In this document: positions 1 to 9,115 of the stretch, in pieces | Numbering within the stretch: position 1 is the first letter of the stretch | Layout of the letters: each line of letters begins with the position of its first letter | Source: Pseudomonas iranensis | GTDB lineage: Bacteria; Pseudomonadota; Gammaproteobacteria; Pseudomonadales; Pseudomonadaceae | Reading direction: 5' to 3' | DNA: 64,000 bases | NCBI RefSeq assembly: GCF_014268585.2 | Contig: NZ_CP077092.1 | Span: forward strand, 496,001 to 560,000 | The notes under the pieces: model-generated | What the model saw: only the letters and a program-made list of their open reading frames with translations | Database searches by the model: none | Told to the model about the DNA's origin: nothing | Position numbers and translations under genes: made by a program

Positions 1-46
1 GGGCGTGGGTTACGTGTTCGTACCGGATGGCACCGCCACCAAGTGA
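1..46 (+). CDS. ompR: OmpR-type response regulator, 3' end only
   Basis: Only the last 14 codons are inside the window, ending in GVGYVFVPDGTATK and a TGA stop. The 'GVGY.F' string is the C-terminal beta-hairpin of the OmpR/PhoB winged-helix DNA-binding domain. The next gene on the same strand is an EnvZ-like sensor kinase, the usual partner, so the identification rests mainly on context. Nothing can be said about the receiver domain, which lies outside. Confidence 0.75.
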   Translation, partial: GVGYVFVPDGTATK

Positions 47-52
47 TCGGTG

Positions 53-145
53 ATTTGTAGGAGCGGGTCTGCAAGGCTCTGGTCGCACGGCCATTGCCAC
101 AGACTCGCAATCCGCAATATGCGAGCATTGCTCGCTCCTGCAAGT
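53..145. repeat. Degenerate inverted repeat between ompR and envZ
   Basis: The ends TTGTAGGAGCG and CGCTCCTGCAA form an inverted pair around about 70 bases. This resembles the GGAGC-type extragenic palindromes elsewhere in the window. It fills the ompR-envZ gap, so the two genes may be joined by a transcript carrying this hairpin. Confidence 0.5.
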
Positions 146-160
146 GTGTAGCGGTTAAAG

Positions 161-1474
161 ATGAAAACCCCCGTCTGGTTCCCCCAAAGTTTTTTCTCCC
201 GCACCCTCTGGCTGGTGCTGATCGTCGTGCTGTTTTCCAAGGCACTGACCCTGGTTTATCTGTTGATGAACGAGGACGTGCTGGTGGATCGCCAATACAG
301 CCATGGTGTCGCTCTGACGTTGCGCGCCTATTGGGCCGCCGATGAAGAAAACCGCGCAAAAATTGCCGATGCCGCAACCCTGATCCGCGTGGTCGGCGCC
401 GGTGTGCCGGAAGGCGAGCAGCACTGGCCGTACAGCGAAATCTATCAGCGTCAGATGCAGGCGGAACTGGGTGCCGACACCGAGGTGCGTTTGCGCATGC
501 ACTCGCCACCGGCGCTGTGGGTGAGGGCACCGAGCCTGGGCGATGGCTGGCTGAAAGTGCCGTTGTATCCGCATCCGCTGCGCGGTCAGAAAATCTGGAA
601 CGTGCTCGGCTGGTTCCTCGCCATCGGCCTGCTATCGACGGCGTCGGCATGGATTTTCGTCAGCCAGCTCAACCAGCCGTTGAAGCGCCTGGTGTATGCC
701 GCGCGGCAACTCGGCCAGGGCCGCAGCGTGCGCCTGCCGATCAGCGACACGCCCAGCGAAATGACCGAGGTTTACCGCGCCTTCAACCAGATGGCTGAGG
801 ACGTCGAACAGGCCGGGCGCGAGCGTGAGCTGATGCTCGCCGGGGTGTCCCACGACTTGCGCACACCGCTGACGCGCTTGCGCCTGTCGCTGGAACTGAT
901 GGGCGATCACACCGACCTCACCGACGACATGGTTCGCGACATCGAAGATATGGATGCGATTCTCGACCAGTTCCTCGCGTTCATCCGCGACGGTCGCGAT
1001 GAGTCTGTAGAAGAAGTCGACCTCAGCGATCTGGTGCGCGAAGTCGCCGCGCCGTACAACCAGAATGAAGAGAAGGTACGTTTGCGCCTGGAACCGATCC
1101 AGCCGTTTCCGCTGCGTCGAGTGTCGATGAAACGCCTGCTCAACAACCTGATCGGCAACGCCTTGAACCATGCCGGCACGGGTGTTGAGGTCGCGGCTTA
1201 TGTGTCCGGAGATACCAGCGCGCCGTATGTGGTCCTGAGCGTGATGGACCGTGGCGCGGGGATTGATCCGTCCGAGCTTGAGGCAATCTTCAACCCGTTT
1301 ACCCGAGGTGATCGGGCACGGGGCGGCAAAGGCACCGGGCTGGGGCTGGCGATCGTCAAACGGATTGCGGCGATGCATGGCGGCAATGTCGAATTGCGCA
1401 ACCGTTCCGGGGGGGGACTGGAGGCGCGGGTGAGATTGCCGCTTGGATTGATGTTGCCCCGCGATGCGGTGTAA
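161..1474 (+). CDS. envZ: EnvZ-type osmosensor histidine kinase
   Basis: Inner-membrane sensor kinase of 437 residues, expected to phosphorylate the OmpR-type regulator just upstream. A transmembrane segment lies near residues 15-36, a periplasmic loop to about 146, a second membrane segment near 147-168, then a HAMP linker to about 222. The phospho-acceptor is His231 in SHDLRTPLTR. The ATP-binding domain shows the N box (NNLIGNAL, about 328-335), the D box DRGAGI (about 363) and a GTGLGL glycine lid (about 391). It follows ompR by about 115 bases holding a palindromic repeat. Length and architecture fit EnvZ; the exact stimulus cannot be read from sequence. Confidence 0.9.
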   Translation: MKTPVWFPQSFFSRTLWLVLIVVLFSKALTLVYLLMNEDVLVDRQYSHGVALTLRAYWAADEENRAKIADAATLIRVVGAGVPEGEQHWPYSEIYQRQMQAELGADTEVRLRMHSPPALWVRAPSLGDGWLKVPLYPHPLRGQKIWNVLGWFLAIGLLSTASAWIFVSQLNQPLKRLVYAARQLGQGRSVRLPISDTPSEMTEVYRAFNQMAEDVEQAGRERELMLAGVSHDLRTPLTRLRLSLELMGDHTDLTDDMVRDIEDMDAILDQFLAFIRDGRDESVEEVDLSDLVREVAAPYNQNEEKVRLRLEPIQPFPLRRVSMKRLLNNLIGNALNHAGTGVEVAAYVSGDTSAPYVVLSVMDRGAGIDPSELEAIFNPFTRGDRARGGKGTGLGLAIVKRIAAMHGGNVELRNRSGGGLEARVRLPLGLMLPRDAV

Positions 1475-1480
1475 CGGCGG

Positions 1481-1558
1481 AAAAAAAGATCGCAGCCTGC
1501 GGCAGCTCCTACAGGAAATGCATTCCCATGTAGGAGCTGCCGAAGGCTGCGATCTTTT
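1481..1558. repeat. Long near-perfect inverted repeat between convergent envZ and rimK
   Basis: Two arms of about 30 bases, each reading GATCGCAGCC..GCAGCTCCTAC or its complement, are separated by about 17 bases. The arm ends are A-rich on the left and T-rich on the right. It lies between converging genes and can serve as a bidirectional terminator, but it also matches a dispersed palindromic family of pseudomonads (the 'GTAGGAGCTGC' type). Confidence 0.75.
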
Positions 1559-1561
1559 GCT

Positions 1562-2467
1562 TTAGCCCTTGCCCTTGGTGCGGGTCATATTTGGCCCGCC
1601 ATTCTTTTCAAGATGCTCGATGATGATCCCGGCGACATTCTTGCCAGTGGTGGTCTCGATGCCTTCCAGTCCCGGCGACGAGTTCACTTCCATCACCAGC
1701 GGCCCGTGATTGGAACGCAGGATATCCACACCCGCCACTGCCAGCCCCATGACCTTGGCAGCGCGTAACGCGGTCATGCGTTCTTCCGGGGTGATCTTGA
1801 TCAGGCTGGCGCTGCCGCCGCGATGCAGGTTGGAACGAAATTCTCCCGGTTTGGCCTGGCGCTTCATTGCCGCGATCACCTTGTCGCCGACCACGAAGCA
1901 GCGGATATCCGCGCCGCCGGCTTCCTTGATGTATTCCTGGACCATGATGTTCTGCTTCAAGCCCATGAACGCTTCGATCACCGACTCTGCCGCCGTCGCG
2001 GTTTCGCACAGCACCACGCCAATGCCCTGGGTGCCTTCGAGCACTTTGATCACCAGCGGTGCGCCGTTGACCATGGCGATCAGGTCGGGAATGTCGTCCG
2101 GCGAGTGGGCAAAACCGGTGACCGGCAGACCGATGCCGCGTCGCGACAGCAGCTGCAGTGAACGCAATTTGTCCCGCGAGCGGGCAATGGCCACCGACTC
2201 GTTGAGCGGGAACACGCCCATCATTTCGAACTGACGCAACACCGCGCAGCCGTAGAACGTCACCGACGCGCCGATCCGCGGGATCACCGCGTCGAAACCT
2301 TCCAGCGGTTTGCCGCGGTAATGGATCTGCGGCTTGTGGCTGGCAATGTTCATGTAGGCGCGCAAGGTGTCGATCACCACCATTTCATGCCCGCGCTCGA
2401 TTCCGGCTTCGACCAGACGGCGGGTGGAATACAGACGCGGATTACGCGACAGCACAGCGATCTTCAT
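1562..2467 (-). CDS. rimK: Ribosomal protein S6 glutamate ligase RimK
   Basis: ATP-grasp ligase of 301 residues that adds glutamates to the C-terminus of ribosomal protein S6. The N-terminus [18 protein letters not shown] and the grasp-domain strings [17 protein letters not shown] and [12 protein letters not shown] are typical of RimK. The magnesium-ligand region D-[I/L]-x..E-V-N-S is present. It is the last gene of a leftward rimA-rimB-rimK operon and overlaps rimB by four bases (ATGA), implying translational coupling. In P. fluorescens SBW25 RimA and RimB are reported to modulate RimK with cyclic di-GMP, linking ribosome modification to rhizosphere adaptation; here that is inferred from gene order. 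Confidence 0.93.
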   Translation of the reverse strand: MKIAVLSRNPRLYSTRRLVEAGIERGHEMVVIDTLRAYMNIASHKPQIHYRGKPLEGFDAVIPRIGASVTFYGCAVLRQFEMMGVFPLNESVAIARSRDKLRSLQLLSRRGIGLPVTGFAHSPDDIPDLIAMVNGAPLVIKVLEGTQGIGVVLCETATAAESVIEAFMGLKQNIMVQEYIKEAGGADIRCFVVGDKVIAAMKRQAKPGEFRSNLHRGGSASLIKITPEERMTALRAAKVMGLAVAGVDILRSNHGPLVMEVNSSPGLEGIETTTGKNVAGIIIEHLEKNGGPNMTRTKGKG

Positions 2468-2943
2468 GCAACACCTGTGGAGGAGGTAGATACCGGGAAC
2501 ACCGGCTTGTCTTGTACATACTTGATGCCCGGATTGACCACCAACTGGCCATCGATCAGGGCTTTGGAACCGAGCAACAGGCGATAGCGCATGGACTTGC
2601 GGCAGGCCAGGGTGAACTCCACCGGCCAGACCCGATCACCCAGGGCCAGCGTGGTGCTGATCACGTAGCGCACCTGTGCGTGGCCATTGGAGCTCTTGAT
2701 GGTTTTGCGCGTGACCAGCGGCGCTTCGCAGCGCCGGTGACGCAACTGCACCACCGTGCCGAGATGCGCAGTGAAGCGCACCCATTTCTCGCCGTCGCGT
2801 TCGAACGGTTCGATATCGGTGGCGTGCAGGCTGGAGGTGCTGGCGCCGGTGTCGATTTTTGCGCGCAGGCCCGCGACTCCCAGGCCCGGGAGCGCCACCC
2901 ACTCGCGCAGACCGACAACGGTCAAATGATCAAATGTCTTCAA
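2464..2943 (-). CDS. rimB: RimB, retropepsin-like ATP-dependent zinc protease family
   Basis: A 159-residue protein of the RimK-associated 'ATP-dependent zinc protease' family, which has a retropepsin-like fold. The active-site signature DTGAS is at residues 31-35, preceded by the strand GLRAKI. It sits between the EAL-domain gene (16-base gap) and rimK (four-base overlap), the rimABK arrangement known in P. fluorescens. Its expected role is control of RimK activity on ribosomal protein S6. The family name mentions zinc, but no clear zinc motif is visible. Confidence 0.87.
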   Translation of the reverse strand: MKTFDHLTVVGLREWVALPGLGVAGLRAKIDTGASTSSLHATDIEPFERDGEKWVRFTAHLGTVVQLRHRRCEAPLVTRKTIKSSNGHAQVRYVISTTLALGDRVWPVEFTLACRKSMRYRLLLGSKALIDGQLVVNPGIKYVQDKPVFPVSTSSTGVA

Positions 2944-2959
2944 AGAAAAAAACCAAGGG

Positions 2960-3739
2960 TTAACGCTTCCAGGCCTCGTCCGGCACCTGGGCCAACGCTT
3001 TGAATGCGGGTCTGGCGAACCAGTAGCCCTGCATCAGGAATATTCCACAGTCCGCGAGGAAATCCCGTTCCCCGGCGCTTTCTATGCCTTCGGCAATGAC
3101 TGTAACGTCCAACTCCGCACACATTGTGACAATCCCCCGCACGATCACCTGACGGACACGGTCCTGGTCAACATCGCGGATCAGCGCCATGTCGAGTTTG
3201 ATCAGGTCCGGTTGGAAATCAGCCAGCAGATTGAGCCCCGAATAACCGGCACCGAAATCGTCGATGGCGGTCTTGAAGCCGAATTCGCGGTATTCACGCA
3301 GAATATTGGTCAAATGGCGATAATTATCTACGTGCTCGATTTCCAGGGTTTCGAAAATCAGCCGGTCAATCGGAAAGTTGTGTTTGCGTGCGGCCTCCAG
3401 TGTGCTGCGAATGCATAGCTCTGGACGGTAGACGGCGTTGGGCAAAAAGTTGATCGACAAGTGTGTCTGCATATTAAGGCTCGCCGCGCCTTCGATGGCG
3501 CGGGTCCGGCAGAGCTGGTCGAAACGGTAGCGGTTGTCTTCTGTAACCTGATTTAACACGGACAGCGCACCCTCGCCGGCCACGCCTCGCACCAGCGCTT
3601 CGTGGGCGAATACCGATTGGTCGCGCAGGTCGACAATCGGCTGGTAGGCAAAGCAAAAATCGAAGTTCAGCGGCTCGCTCTGCTGGCAGCCCTGGCAACC
3701 GCCCTTGGGTGAGGTCAACGAAGTTGGAAATTTAGTCAC
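2960..3739 (-). CDS. rimA: RimA, EAL-domain cyclic di-GMP phosphodiesterase
   Basis: Cytoplasmic stand-alone EAL domain of 259 residues. Metal and substrate residues all look intact: E47 in the EAL motif (HEALVRG), N98 in SINFLPN, E130, D160-D161 in IDDFGAGYSG, K181 in IKLD, E217 in AEGIES and the terminal QGYWFARP motif. It should hydrolyse c-di-GMP to pGpG. A Cys pair near residues 15-18 precedes the domain. It heads the rimABK operon, and its product is reported to alter RimK activity. There is no membrane segment or GGDEF domain, so it is a dedicated enzyme/effector. Confidence 0.9.
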   Translation of the reverse strand: MTKFPTSLTSPKGGCQGCQQSEPLNFDFCFAYQPIVDLRDQSVFAHEALVRGVAGEGALSVLNQVTEDNRYRFDQLCRTRAIEGAASLNMQTHLSINFLPNAVYRPELCIRSTLEAARKHNFPIDRLIFETLEIEHVDNYRHLTNILREYREFGFKTAIDDFGAGYSGLNLLADFQPDLIKLDMALIRDVDQDRVRQVIVRGIVTMCAELDVTVIAEGIESAGERDFLADCGIFLMQGYWFARPAFKALAQVPDEAWKR

Positions 3740-3855
3740 GCGGTCACTCCAGGCCGGTCAGGCGGCGAAGATCACAGTCTATCTGGAGGGCCGAGTTCTT
3801 GCGCCCGACAGAAACGGTAGTACAGTTCCGACTACTGGCTGAGCGAGGAATTCAT

Positions 3856-4263
3856 ATGGGACAGAAGCAGGAGGAGGACGACAAGGTCCGTCTCGATAAA
3901 TGGCTATGGGCAGCGCGGTTCTACAAGACCCGTGCATTGGCCAAAGCCGCCATTGAAAGTGGCAAGGTGCATTGCCGCGGCGAGCGTTGCAAACCGGGCA
4001 AGGAGCCGCGCATCGGTGATGAGTTCGAGATTCGCACTGGCTTCGAAGTGCGCACGGTGAAGGTCGAGGCGTTGTCGATCGTGCGACGTGGCGCGCCCGA
4101 GGCGCAGACCTTGTATGCCGAGACCGAGGCGAGTGTCGCCAAGCGTGAAGCGGCTGCGGCAATGCGCAAGGCAGGGTCGTTGGGCGTGAGCACCGATGGC
4201 AAACCGAGCAAGAAACAGCGGCGGGATCTGTTCAAGTTTCGCGGTAGCAGCAACGAAGATTGA
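3856..4263 (+). CDS. hslR: Hsp15, ribosome-associated heat shock protein
   Basis: S4-type RNA-binding protein of 135 residues. The S4 core VRLDKWLWAARFYKTRALA begins near residue 11 and is followed by a basic C-terminal tail (KPSKKQRRDLFKF). Hsp15 binds stalled 50S subunits carrying nascent chains after heat shock. The ATG at 3856 was chosen over an upstream in-frame start because the protein then begins directly at the family N-terminus. It lies near hslO (Hsp33), as in E. coli, although a PAP2 phosphatase on the other strand is interposed. Confidence 0.9.
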   Translation: MGQKQEEDDKVRLDKWLWAARFYKTRALAKAAIESGKVHCRGERCKPGKEPRIGDEFEIRTGFEVRTVKVEALSIVRRGAPEAQTLYAETEASVAKREAAAAMRKAGSLGVSTDGKPSKKQRRDLFKFRGSSNED

Positions 4264-4280
4264 AACGTTGTGCCGGCCTC

Positions 4281-4343
4281 TTCGCGAGCAGGCTCGCTCA
4301 CACATTTGATCAAGTCGTCTGTGGCAGCGAGCCTGCTCGCGAA
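4281..4343. repeat. REP pair, GCGAGCAGGCTCGC type
   Basis: Two inverted copies of TTCGCGAGCAGGCTCGCT are separated by about 27 bases between converging hslR and the PAP2 gene. This is the commonest extragenic palindrome of the window. Confidence 0.85.
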
Positions 4344-4360
4344 TCGAGAGCGACGCGGTA

Positions 4361-5161
4361 TCAGGCGCTACGCACCACACTCATTCGCGACACCATCGGC
4401 AGCTTGCCCAGCAACGCGAAAACCGGCGCGGTCAGCTTCAACCAGAAGTTCGCCGCGTGCCAGGCGAACGGCGTGTAGTAACCCCAGCCCAACGCCCACA
4501 CGGCCAGCAGCACGCCGCCGATGTAGTCGTCCTGACCCCAATGCGCGCCGGCCACCAGACGCGGCAGCATGAACAACACTGCCAGCCCCCATACTGTTAG
4601 AAATTGTCCGACAGTGCGGCTGAATACGCCCATGAACAATGCCCAGATCAACAACACTGAGGCATGATCACCGGGGAAACTCTGGCCGGAACGGTCCTTC
4701 AGCTCCCAGGTTTTTTCCAGGTGCGGAAAGTAATCGCTGATGTGCACGGCGCCCTCAAGCACCATTGACGGGCTGCTGTGCTGCCAGCCCATGTGATCGG
4801 CGAATTTGGAAAACAGCGCGCGGATCACCACCATCAGCAGCAGGATCGAGAAAAAACCGAAGAACGCGCGACGCACGTCGATCGCCCTGAAAACCCAGTC
4901 GCCCTTGATCAGCAGCGTCAGCAGAATCAGTCCGACGACGATGTCGAACGGGCGCAGACTTGCAATTGCCCAGATGTGGAGCCATATCGGGTTGCTGGCC
5001 AGCGGTGCATTCAGCGAGCGGAACAGCCACTCGTCGAAAATCACACACAGCATCTGGCCGGTAGGCCATAACCAGAAAGCCAGTAGCGCCAACGGCACTA
5101 CGTTACACAGAACCAGCCGGCCGAGGTTCCACCTTGATTGGAACAAACCCGGATTGTTCAT
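4361..5161 (-). CDS. PAP2-family membrane phosphatase
   Basis: Integral membrane protein of 266 residues with about six hydrophobic segments and a type 2 phosphatidic acid phosphatase core. Two catalytic motifs are visible: SFPGDHAS (PSGH-like) and AGAHWGQDD with the conserved His and Asp. The family removes phosphate from lipid phosphates such as undecaprenyl pyrophosphate or phosphatidic acid; the substrate here is unknown. An in-frame ATG exists 26 codons upstream, but MNNPG was chosen because GGGAGG stands seven bases before it. It is divergent from hslO. Confidence 0.82.
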   Translation of the reverse strand: MNNPGLFQSRWNLGRLVLCNVVPLALLAFWLWPTGQMLCVIFDEWLFRSLNAPLASNPIWLHIWAIASLRPFDIVVGLILLTLLIKGDWVFRAIDVRRAFFGFFSILLLMVVIRALFSKFADHMGWQHSSPSMVLEGAVHISDYFPHLEKTWELKDRSGQSFPGDHASVLLIWALFMGVFSRTVGQFLTVWGLAVLFMLPRLVAGAHWGQDDYIGGVLLAVWALGWGYYTPFAWHAANFWLKLTAPVFALLGKLPMVSRMSVVRSA

Positions 5162-5268
5162 AAAATGCCTCCCATGGCGAAAAAGCGCCGGCACCAAAAA
5201 AAGTGCCAGCAAGCGCAAATTTTCACGTTTTGTAATCATTTTGTCATCACATTCAGATACCCAGACCT

Positions 5269-6171
5269 ATGACCGACCTAGCGGATACCGATTTCACTCA
5301 ACGCTTCATCTTCGATGACAGCGACACTCGCGGCGAACTGGTAGCGCTGGAGCGCAGCTACGCCGAAGTCCTCGCTAAACACCCATACCCGGAGCCGGTC
5401 GCGCAGTTGCTCGGCGAACTGATGGCGGCCGCTTCGTTGCTGGTCGGCACGCTCAAGTTCGATGGCTTGCTGATTTTGCAGGCACGCTCGGAAGGGCCGA
5501 TTCCGCTGCTGATGATCGAATGCTCCAGCGAGCGAGAGATCCGTGGCCTGGCGCGCTATGACGCCGAGCAGATCGCGGCCGACGCTACGCTCAGCGATCT
5601 GATGCCGAACGGCGTTCTCGCCCTGACCGTCGACCCGACTGTCGGCCAGCGCTATCAGGGCATTGTCGATCTCGACGGCGAAACCCTGTCCGATTGCTTC
5701 ACCAACTATTTCGTCATGTCGCAGCAGGTCGGCACGCGCTTCAAGCTGTTCGCCGACGGTCGTCGTGCCCGCGGCATGCTGCTGCAACAACTCCCCGCCG
5801 ATCGCTTGAAAGACGAAGAGGATCGCGCCGCCAGCTGGCAGCACCTCACCGCGTTGGCCAGCACTCTGAGTGCCGATGAGCTGCTGAGCCTGGACAACGA
5901 AACCGTCCTGCATCGCCTGTACCACGAAGAACAAGTGCGCCTGTTCGATGTGCAGCATTTGCGCTTCAGTTGCAGCTGCTCGCGGGAACGCTCCGGCAAT
6001 GCGCTGGTCAGTCTTGGGCTGGAAGATGCGCTGGCGCTGGCAGCCGAGCAGGGCGGCAAAGTCGAGATCGATTGCCAGTTCTGCAATCAGCAGTACCTGT
6101 TCGACGCGGCCGATATTGCTCAATTGTTCGCTGGCGCGGGCGTCGATACGCCGTCAGATACCCGTCACTAA
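5269..6171 (+). CDS. hslO: Hsp33 redox-regulated holdase chaperone
   Basis: Cytoplasmic chaperone of 300 residues activated by oxidative unfolding. The C-terminal zinc switch has C235-S-C237 and C269-Q-F-C272, matching the CxC and CxxC ligands of Hsp33. The N-terminal domain [22 protein letters not shown] is characteristic. Upstream lies the divergent PAP2 gene. The stop is about 180 bases before pckA with no hairpin, so read-through into pckA is possible. Confidence 0.95.
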   Translation: MTDLADTDFTQRFIFDDSDTRGELVALERSYAEVLAKHPYPEPVAQLLGELMAAASLLVGTLKFDGLLILQARSEGPIPLLMIECSSEREIRGLARYDAEQIAADATLSDLMPNGVLALTVDPTVGQRYQGIVDLDGETLSDCFTNYFVMSQQVGTRFKLFADGRRARGMLLQQLPADRLKDEEDRAASWQHLTALASTLSADELLSLDNETVLHRLYHEEQVRLFDVQHLRFSCSCSRERSGNALVSLGLEDALALAAEQGGKVEIDCQFCNQQYLFDAADIAQLFAGAGVDTPSDTRH

Positions 6172-6352
6172 AACGGTTCAGCGCAGGTAAATTCACTGCG
6201 GAATGACGGAATATCGCCGTTACGACGGGAGGACCCTACTCTTTTTGGGCTTTTCTGGCATAATCCGGCCCACTTTTTTCGCGGTAGTAGTGCACGACTT
6301 TCTACTACAAAACGTTTGGAGCACACTCGGCCACTGGCCGACGGGGAACCTC

Positions 6353-7894
6353 ATGACGCAAGCCAATAACGCCGTGTACACCGATCTGAGTGTTGATGAT
6401 CTGGTAAAAGAAGCCCTGAATCGCGGTGAAGGCGAGCTTGCCGATACCGGCGCTCTGGTTGTTCGCACCGGTCACCGCACCGGCCGTTCGCCAGTCGACC
6501 GTTTCATCGTTGAAGAGCCGTCCACCCAGGCTGCTATTGCCTGGGGCCCGATCAACCGCAAGTTCCCGGCCGACAAGTTCGATGCCCTGTGGGCTCGCGT
6601 CGAGGCCTTCAACAACGCGCAAGAGCACTTCGTTTCCCACGTGCATGTAGGCGCGGCGGAAGATCACTACCTGGCCGTGAAAATGACCACGCAGACTGCC
6701 TGGCAGAACCTGTTCGGTCGTTGCCTGTTCATCAACCCGGCCCAGTACAACCCGGCTGGCCGTGAAGAATGGCAAGTGCTCAACGTCGCCAACTTCGAGT
6801 GTGTGCCTGAGCGTGACGGCACCAACTCCGACGGTTGCGTGATCATCAACTTCGCGCAGAAGAAAGTGCTGATCGCCGGCATGCGTTACGCCGGCGAGAT
6901 GAAGAAAGCCATGTTCTCGGTGCAGAACTTCCTGCTGCCGGCCGCTGACGTGCTGCCAATGCACTGCGCTGCCAACATCGGCGAAGACGGCGACGTGACC
7001 CTGTTCTTCGGTCTGTCGGGCACCGGTAAAACCACCCTGTCGGCTGACGAAAGCCGTTACCTGATCGGTGACGACGAACACGGCTGGGGCGAAGGCGTGG
7101 TGTTCAACATCGAAGGCGGTTGCTATGCCAAGTGCATCGACCTCTCCGAGAAGAACGAGCCGGTTATCTGGAAAGCCATCAAGCACGGCGCGGTGCTGGA
7201 AAACGTCGTTATCGACGACGCCAAGCACGCCGACTATGCCGATGTCAGCCTTACCCAGAACAGCCGCGCCGCCTACCCGCTGGAGCACGTTGCCAAGCGT
7301 TCCGAGAAGAACCTGGGTGGCGAGCCAAACGCGGTGATCTTCCTGACCTGCGACCTGACCGGCGTGCTGCCGCCAGTGTCGATCCTCAACGAAGAGCAAG
7401 CGGCCTACCACTTCCTGTCCGGCTACACCGCACTGGTAGGCTCGACTGAAATGGGTTCGGGCAGCGGCATCAAGTCGACCTTCTCCACCTGCTTCGGCGC
7501 ACCGTTCTTCCCGCGTCCGGCTGGCGAATACGCCGAACTGCTGATCAAGCGCATCCGCGGCTTCGGCTCCAAGGTCTACCTGGTCAACACCGGCTGGACC
7601 GGCGGCGGCTACGGCGTCGGCCAACGCTTCAACATCCCGACCACCCGCGCGGTGATCGCAGCGATCCAGAGCGGCGCACTGATCGGTGCCGCCACCGAGC
7701 ACCTCGACACCATCAACCTCGACGTGCCACTGGCCGTTCCGGGCGTCGACACCAACCTGCTCAACCCACGCAACACCTGGGCTGACAAGGCGGCGTACGA
7801 CGAGGCAGCCAAAGCATTGGCCGGTCTGTTCATCGAGAATTTCAAGAAGTTCGAAGTGAGCGACGCGATCAAGGCGGCTGGGCCGAAGTTGTAA
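6353..7894 (+). CDS. pckA: Phosphoenolpyruvate carboxykinase (ATP)
   Basis: Gluconeogenic enzyme of 513 residues converting oxaloacetate and ATP to PEP, CO2 and ADP. The kinase P-loop GLSGTGKTT is at about 220-228 and the metal-binding GDDEHGW at about 239-245. The reading frame stays open 50 codons upstream, but [14 protein letters not shown] is the normal family N-terminus, so the ATG at 6353 is preferred. The final codons precede a strong terminator by about 20 bases. The gene is central when the cell grows on organic acids, which fits dctBD and aguBA elsewhere in the window. Confidence 0.97.
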   Translation: MTQANNAVYTDLSVDDLVKEALNRGEGELADTGALVVRTGHRTGRSPVDRFIVEEPSTQAAIAWGPINRKFPADKFDALWARVEAFNNAQEHFVSHVHVGAAEDHYLAVKMTTQTAWQNLFGRCLFINPAQYNPAGREEWQVLNVANFECVPERDGTNSDGCVIINFAQKKVLIAGMRYAGEMKKAMFSVQNFLLPAADVLPMHCAANIGEDGDVTLFFGLSGTGKTTLSADESRYLIGDDEHGWGEGVVFNIEGGCYAKCIDLSEKNEPVIWKAIKHGAVLENVVIDDAKHADYADVSLTQNSRAAYPLEHVAKRSEKNLGGEPNAVIFLTCDLTGVLPPVSILNEEQAAYHFLSGYTALVGSTEMGSGSGIKSTFSTCFGAPFFPRPAGEYAELLIKRIRGFGSKVYLVNTGWTGGGYGVGQRFNIPTTRAVIAAIQSGALIGAATEHLDTINLDVPLAVPGVDTNLLNPRNTWADKAAYDEAAKALAGLFIENFKKFEVSDAIKAAGPKL

Positions 7895-7913
7895 GTAGCG
7901 GTTTGCAGTGAAT

Positions 7914-7943
7914 AAAAAACCGCCCTTTGGGGCGGTTTTTTCA
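7914..7943 (+). terminator. Rho-independent terminator of pckA
   Basis: Stem ACCGCCC/GGGCGGT with a four-base loop followed by TTTTTT, 20 bases after the pckA stop. Confidence 0.9.
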
Positions 7944-8071
7944 TGGGCGAATATTTGGGTAAGCTCATCTCAACGGCGGTTCGTCACTTGCCGTGTAGCA
8001 GTATGCATTCATTTTTGGCGTGGTACGGCCAGAGTAATGCCACTCAACAGTACTGCAATATGATCTTCTAA

Positions 8072-8344
8072 TTAAGGCCACTGCCGCCGTGCATGCATGA
8101 CACGCAGCACTTCCACCCGGTCTTTTTTGATTGCGTAGACGATGACGTAGTTGGCGGCCGCAACGATTTCACGTGTTCCAAGGACCCTGCCCTTTCGGTA
8201 CAAGGTTGGGCGCTGTCTTGCTATTTCCCCTTTTGATTCGAACATTTCATCGAGATCCGCAGCAGCGTCTGGGTTGTCCTGACCGATTCGATCAATTATC
8301 CGGTCACGGTCAGCAAGCGCTTCCGGGCGCCAGACCAACTTCAT
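8072..8344 (-). CDS. ParE/RelE-superfamily toxin
   Basis: A basic 90-residue protein of the RelE/ParE fold. The N-terminal helix KLVWRPEALADRDRIIDRI and the C-terminal strands VIVYAIKKDRVEVLRVMHARRQWP are typical of the ParE branch, which usually poisons gyrase. Its ATG shares one base with the stop of the upstream antitoxin gene (TGATG), so the pair is translationally coupled. It converges on pckA. ParE is favoured over RelE because of the RVMHARR(Q) ending; the target is inferred only from family. Confidence 0.88.
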   Translation of the reverse strand: MKLVWRPEALADRDRIIDRIGQDNPDAAADLDEMFESKGEIARQRPTLYRKGRVLGTREIVAAANYVIVYAIKKDRVEVLRVMHARRQWP

Positions 8345-8790
8345 CAGCGCCCTCGTTGACGCAGGGCATCACGCTTGGCGGCGAATATTCGGCGAGCATC
8401 TTCATCGCTGATACTTGGCCTTGGATCATCGATGCTGATCTGCACCTGTCGCTTGAACCATTCCTCATAAGCGGCCGCTTCATGGGCTTGTTTCAACGCT
8501 TCAGAGCGATCGGGCCGGGCGTAGGTTTTCAGTTGCAACGGGTCATAACCGGAGGCATCCACGTTGAACTGGCTGATGCCCAAGCCCTGCAGATAGGTCA
8601 CCAGCGTTTCCAGCCTCTTGAACAGGCGCGCCTGACCACTGCGTTGTGCTGTCAGTGCGCATTTGCGGCTGCCTTGCCGAATCTCGACCGACCAGCCTCC
8701 TGGTTTCGCGACGATGATTGTGCCGCTCACAGAACCGTTTTCGACCAAGCGAAGGAGGGTGCTGTGATCGATGATTTCGGTGCTGGCCAT
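8344..8790 (-). CDS. Antitoxin with N-terminal ParC-like domain fused to StbD-type ParE antitoxin tail
   Basis: A 148-residue protein in two parts. Residues 1-88 (starting MASTEIIDHSTLLRL, with the string KPGGWSVEIR and a region ETLVTYLQGLGI) resemble ParC-family partition-associated proteins. Residues 105-148 (EEWFKRQVQISIDDPRPSI and a basic tail) are the 'stability determinant' antitoxin that normally pairs with ParE. The frame remains open 86 codons further upstream; the start at MAST was chosen because homologous ParC domains begin there. It precedes the toxin with a one-base overlap, so the neutralising part is probably the C-terminal tail. Confidence 0.78.
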   Translation of the reverse strand: MASTEIIDHSTLLRLVENGSVSGTIIVAKPGGWSVEIRQGSRKCALTAQRSGQARLFKRLETLVTYLQGLGISQFNVDASGYDPLQLKTYARPDRSEALKQAHEAAAYEEWFKRQVQISIDDPRPSISDEDARRIFAAKRDALRQRGR

Positions 8791-9115
8791 AGATGCGAGC
8801 CCTTCGCTGAGTAATGGCTCCCATCGTACGCAATCAATAGTAGTTTGCAAAATTTGACTCCTGATGTTGGATACGCCGTGTGCAGCGATGATGTTTCGTT
8901 TGTTGCTGGGCCGGGGCTTTCGGACGTGCAGCAGGTCGCAGCCGTCCTGTGTCAGCAGGTACAGAGCGTGGGTGATGTGGGTGTCGCTGACCAAAGCAGC
9001 GACACCCACGACTATAGGTTCGCACCACCACCTCGCGATAGCCGACAAGGCATCGCGTGAAGTAGGAATGGGACGAACAAAGCGCCAGACGTTGCTACCG
9101 ATTCTTCAACGCCTT
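8791..9115. other. Gene-free stretch with a strong hairpin upstream of the ParE module
   Basis: About 325 bases without a convincing gene. It holds a perfect 13-bp inverted repeat, GTGGGTGTCGCTG with a seven-base loop, at 8977-9009. On the minus strand TATAGT at 9011-9016 could be a -10 box directly before the hairpin. The antitoxin frame runs open through this DNA, but the translation resembles no protein known to me. Confidence 0.5.

Noticed and set aside
4281..4343. Repeated palindromes as a CRISPR array
   Set aside because: The repeats are inverted pairs with short spacers at scattered loci, not regular direct repeats with unique spacers; no cas gene is present.
6305..7702. A 465-codon frame antisense to pckA
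   Set aside because: The pckA frame is unmistakable, and the antisense translation lacks any motif.
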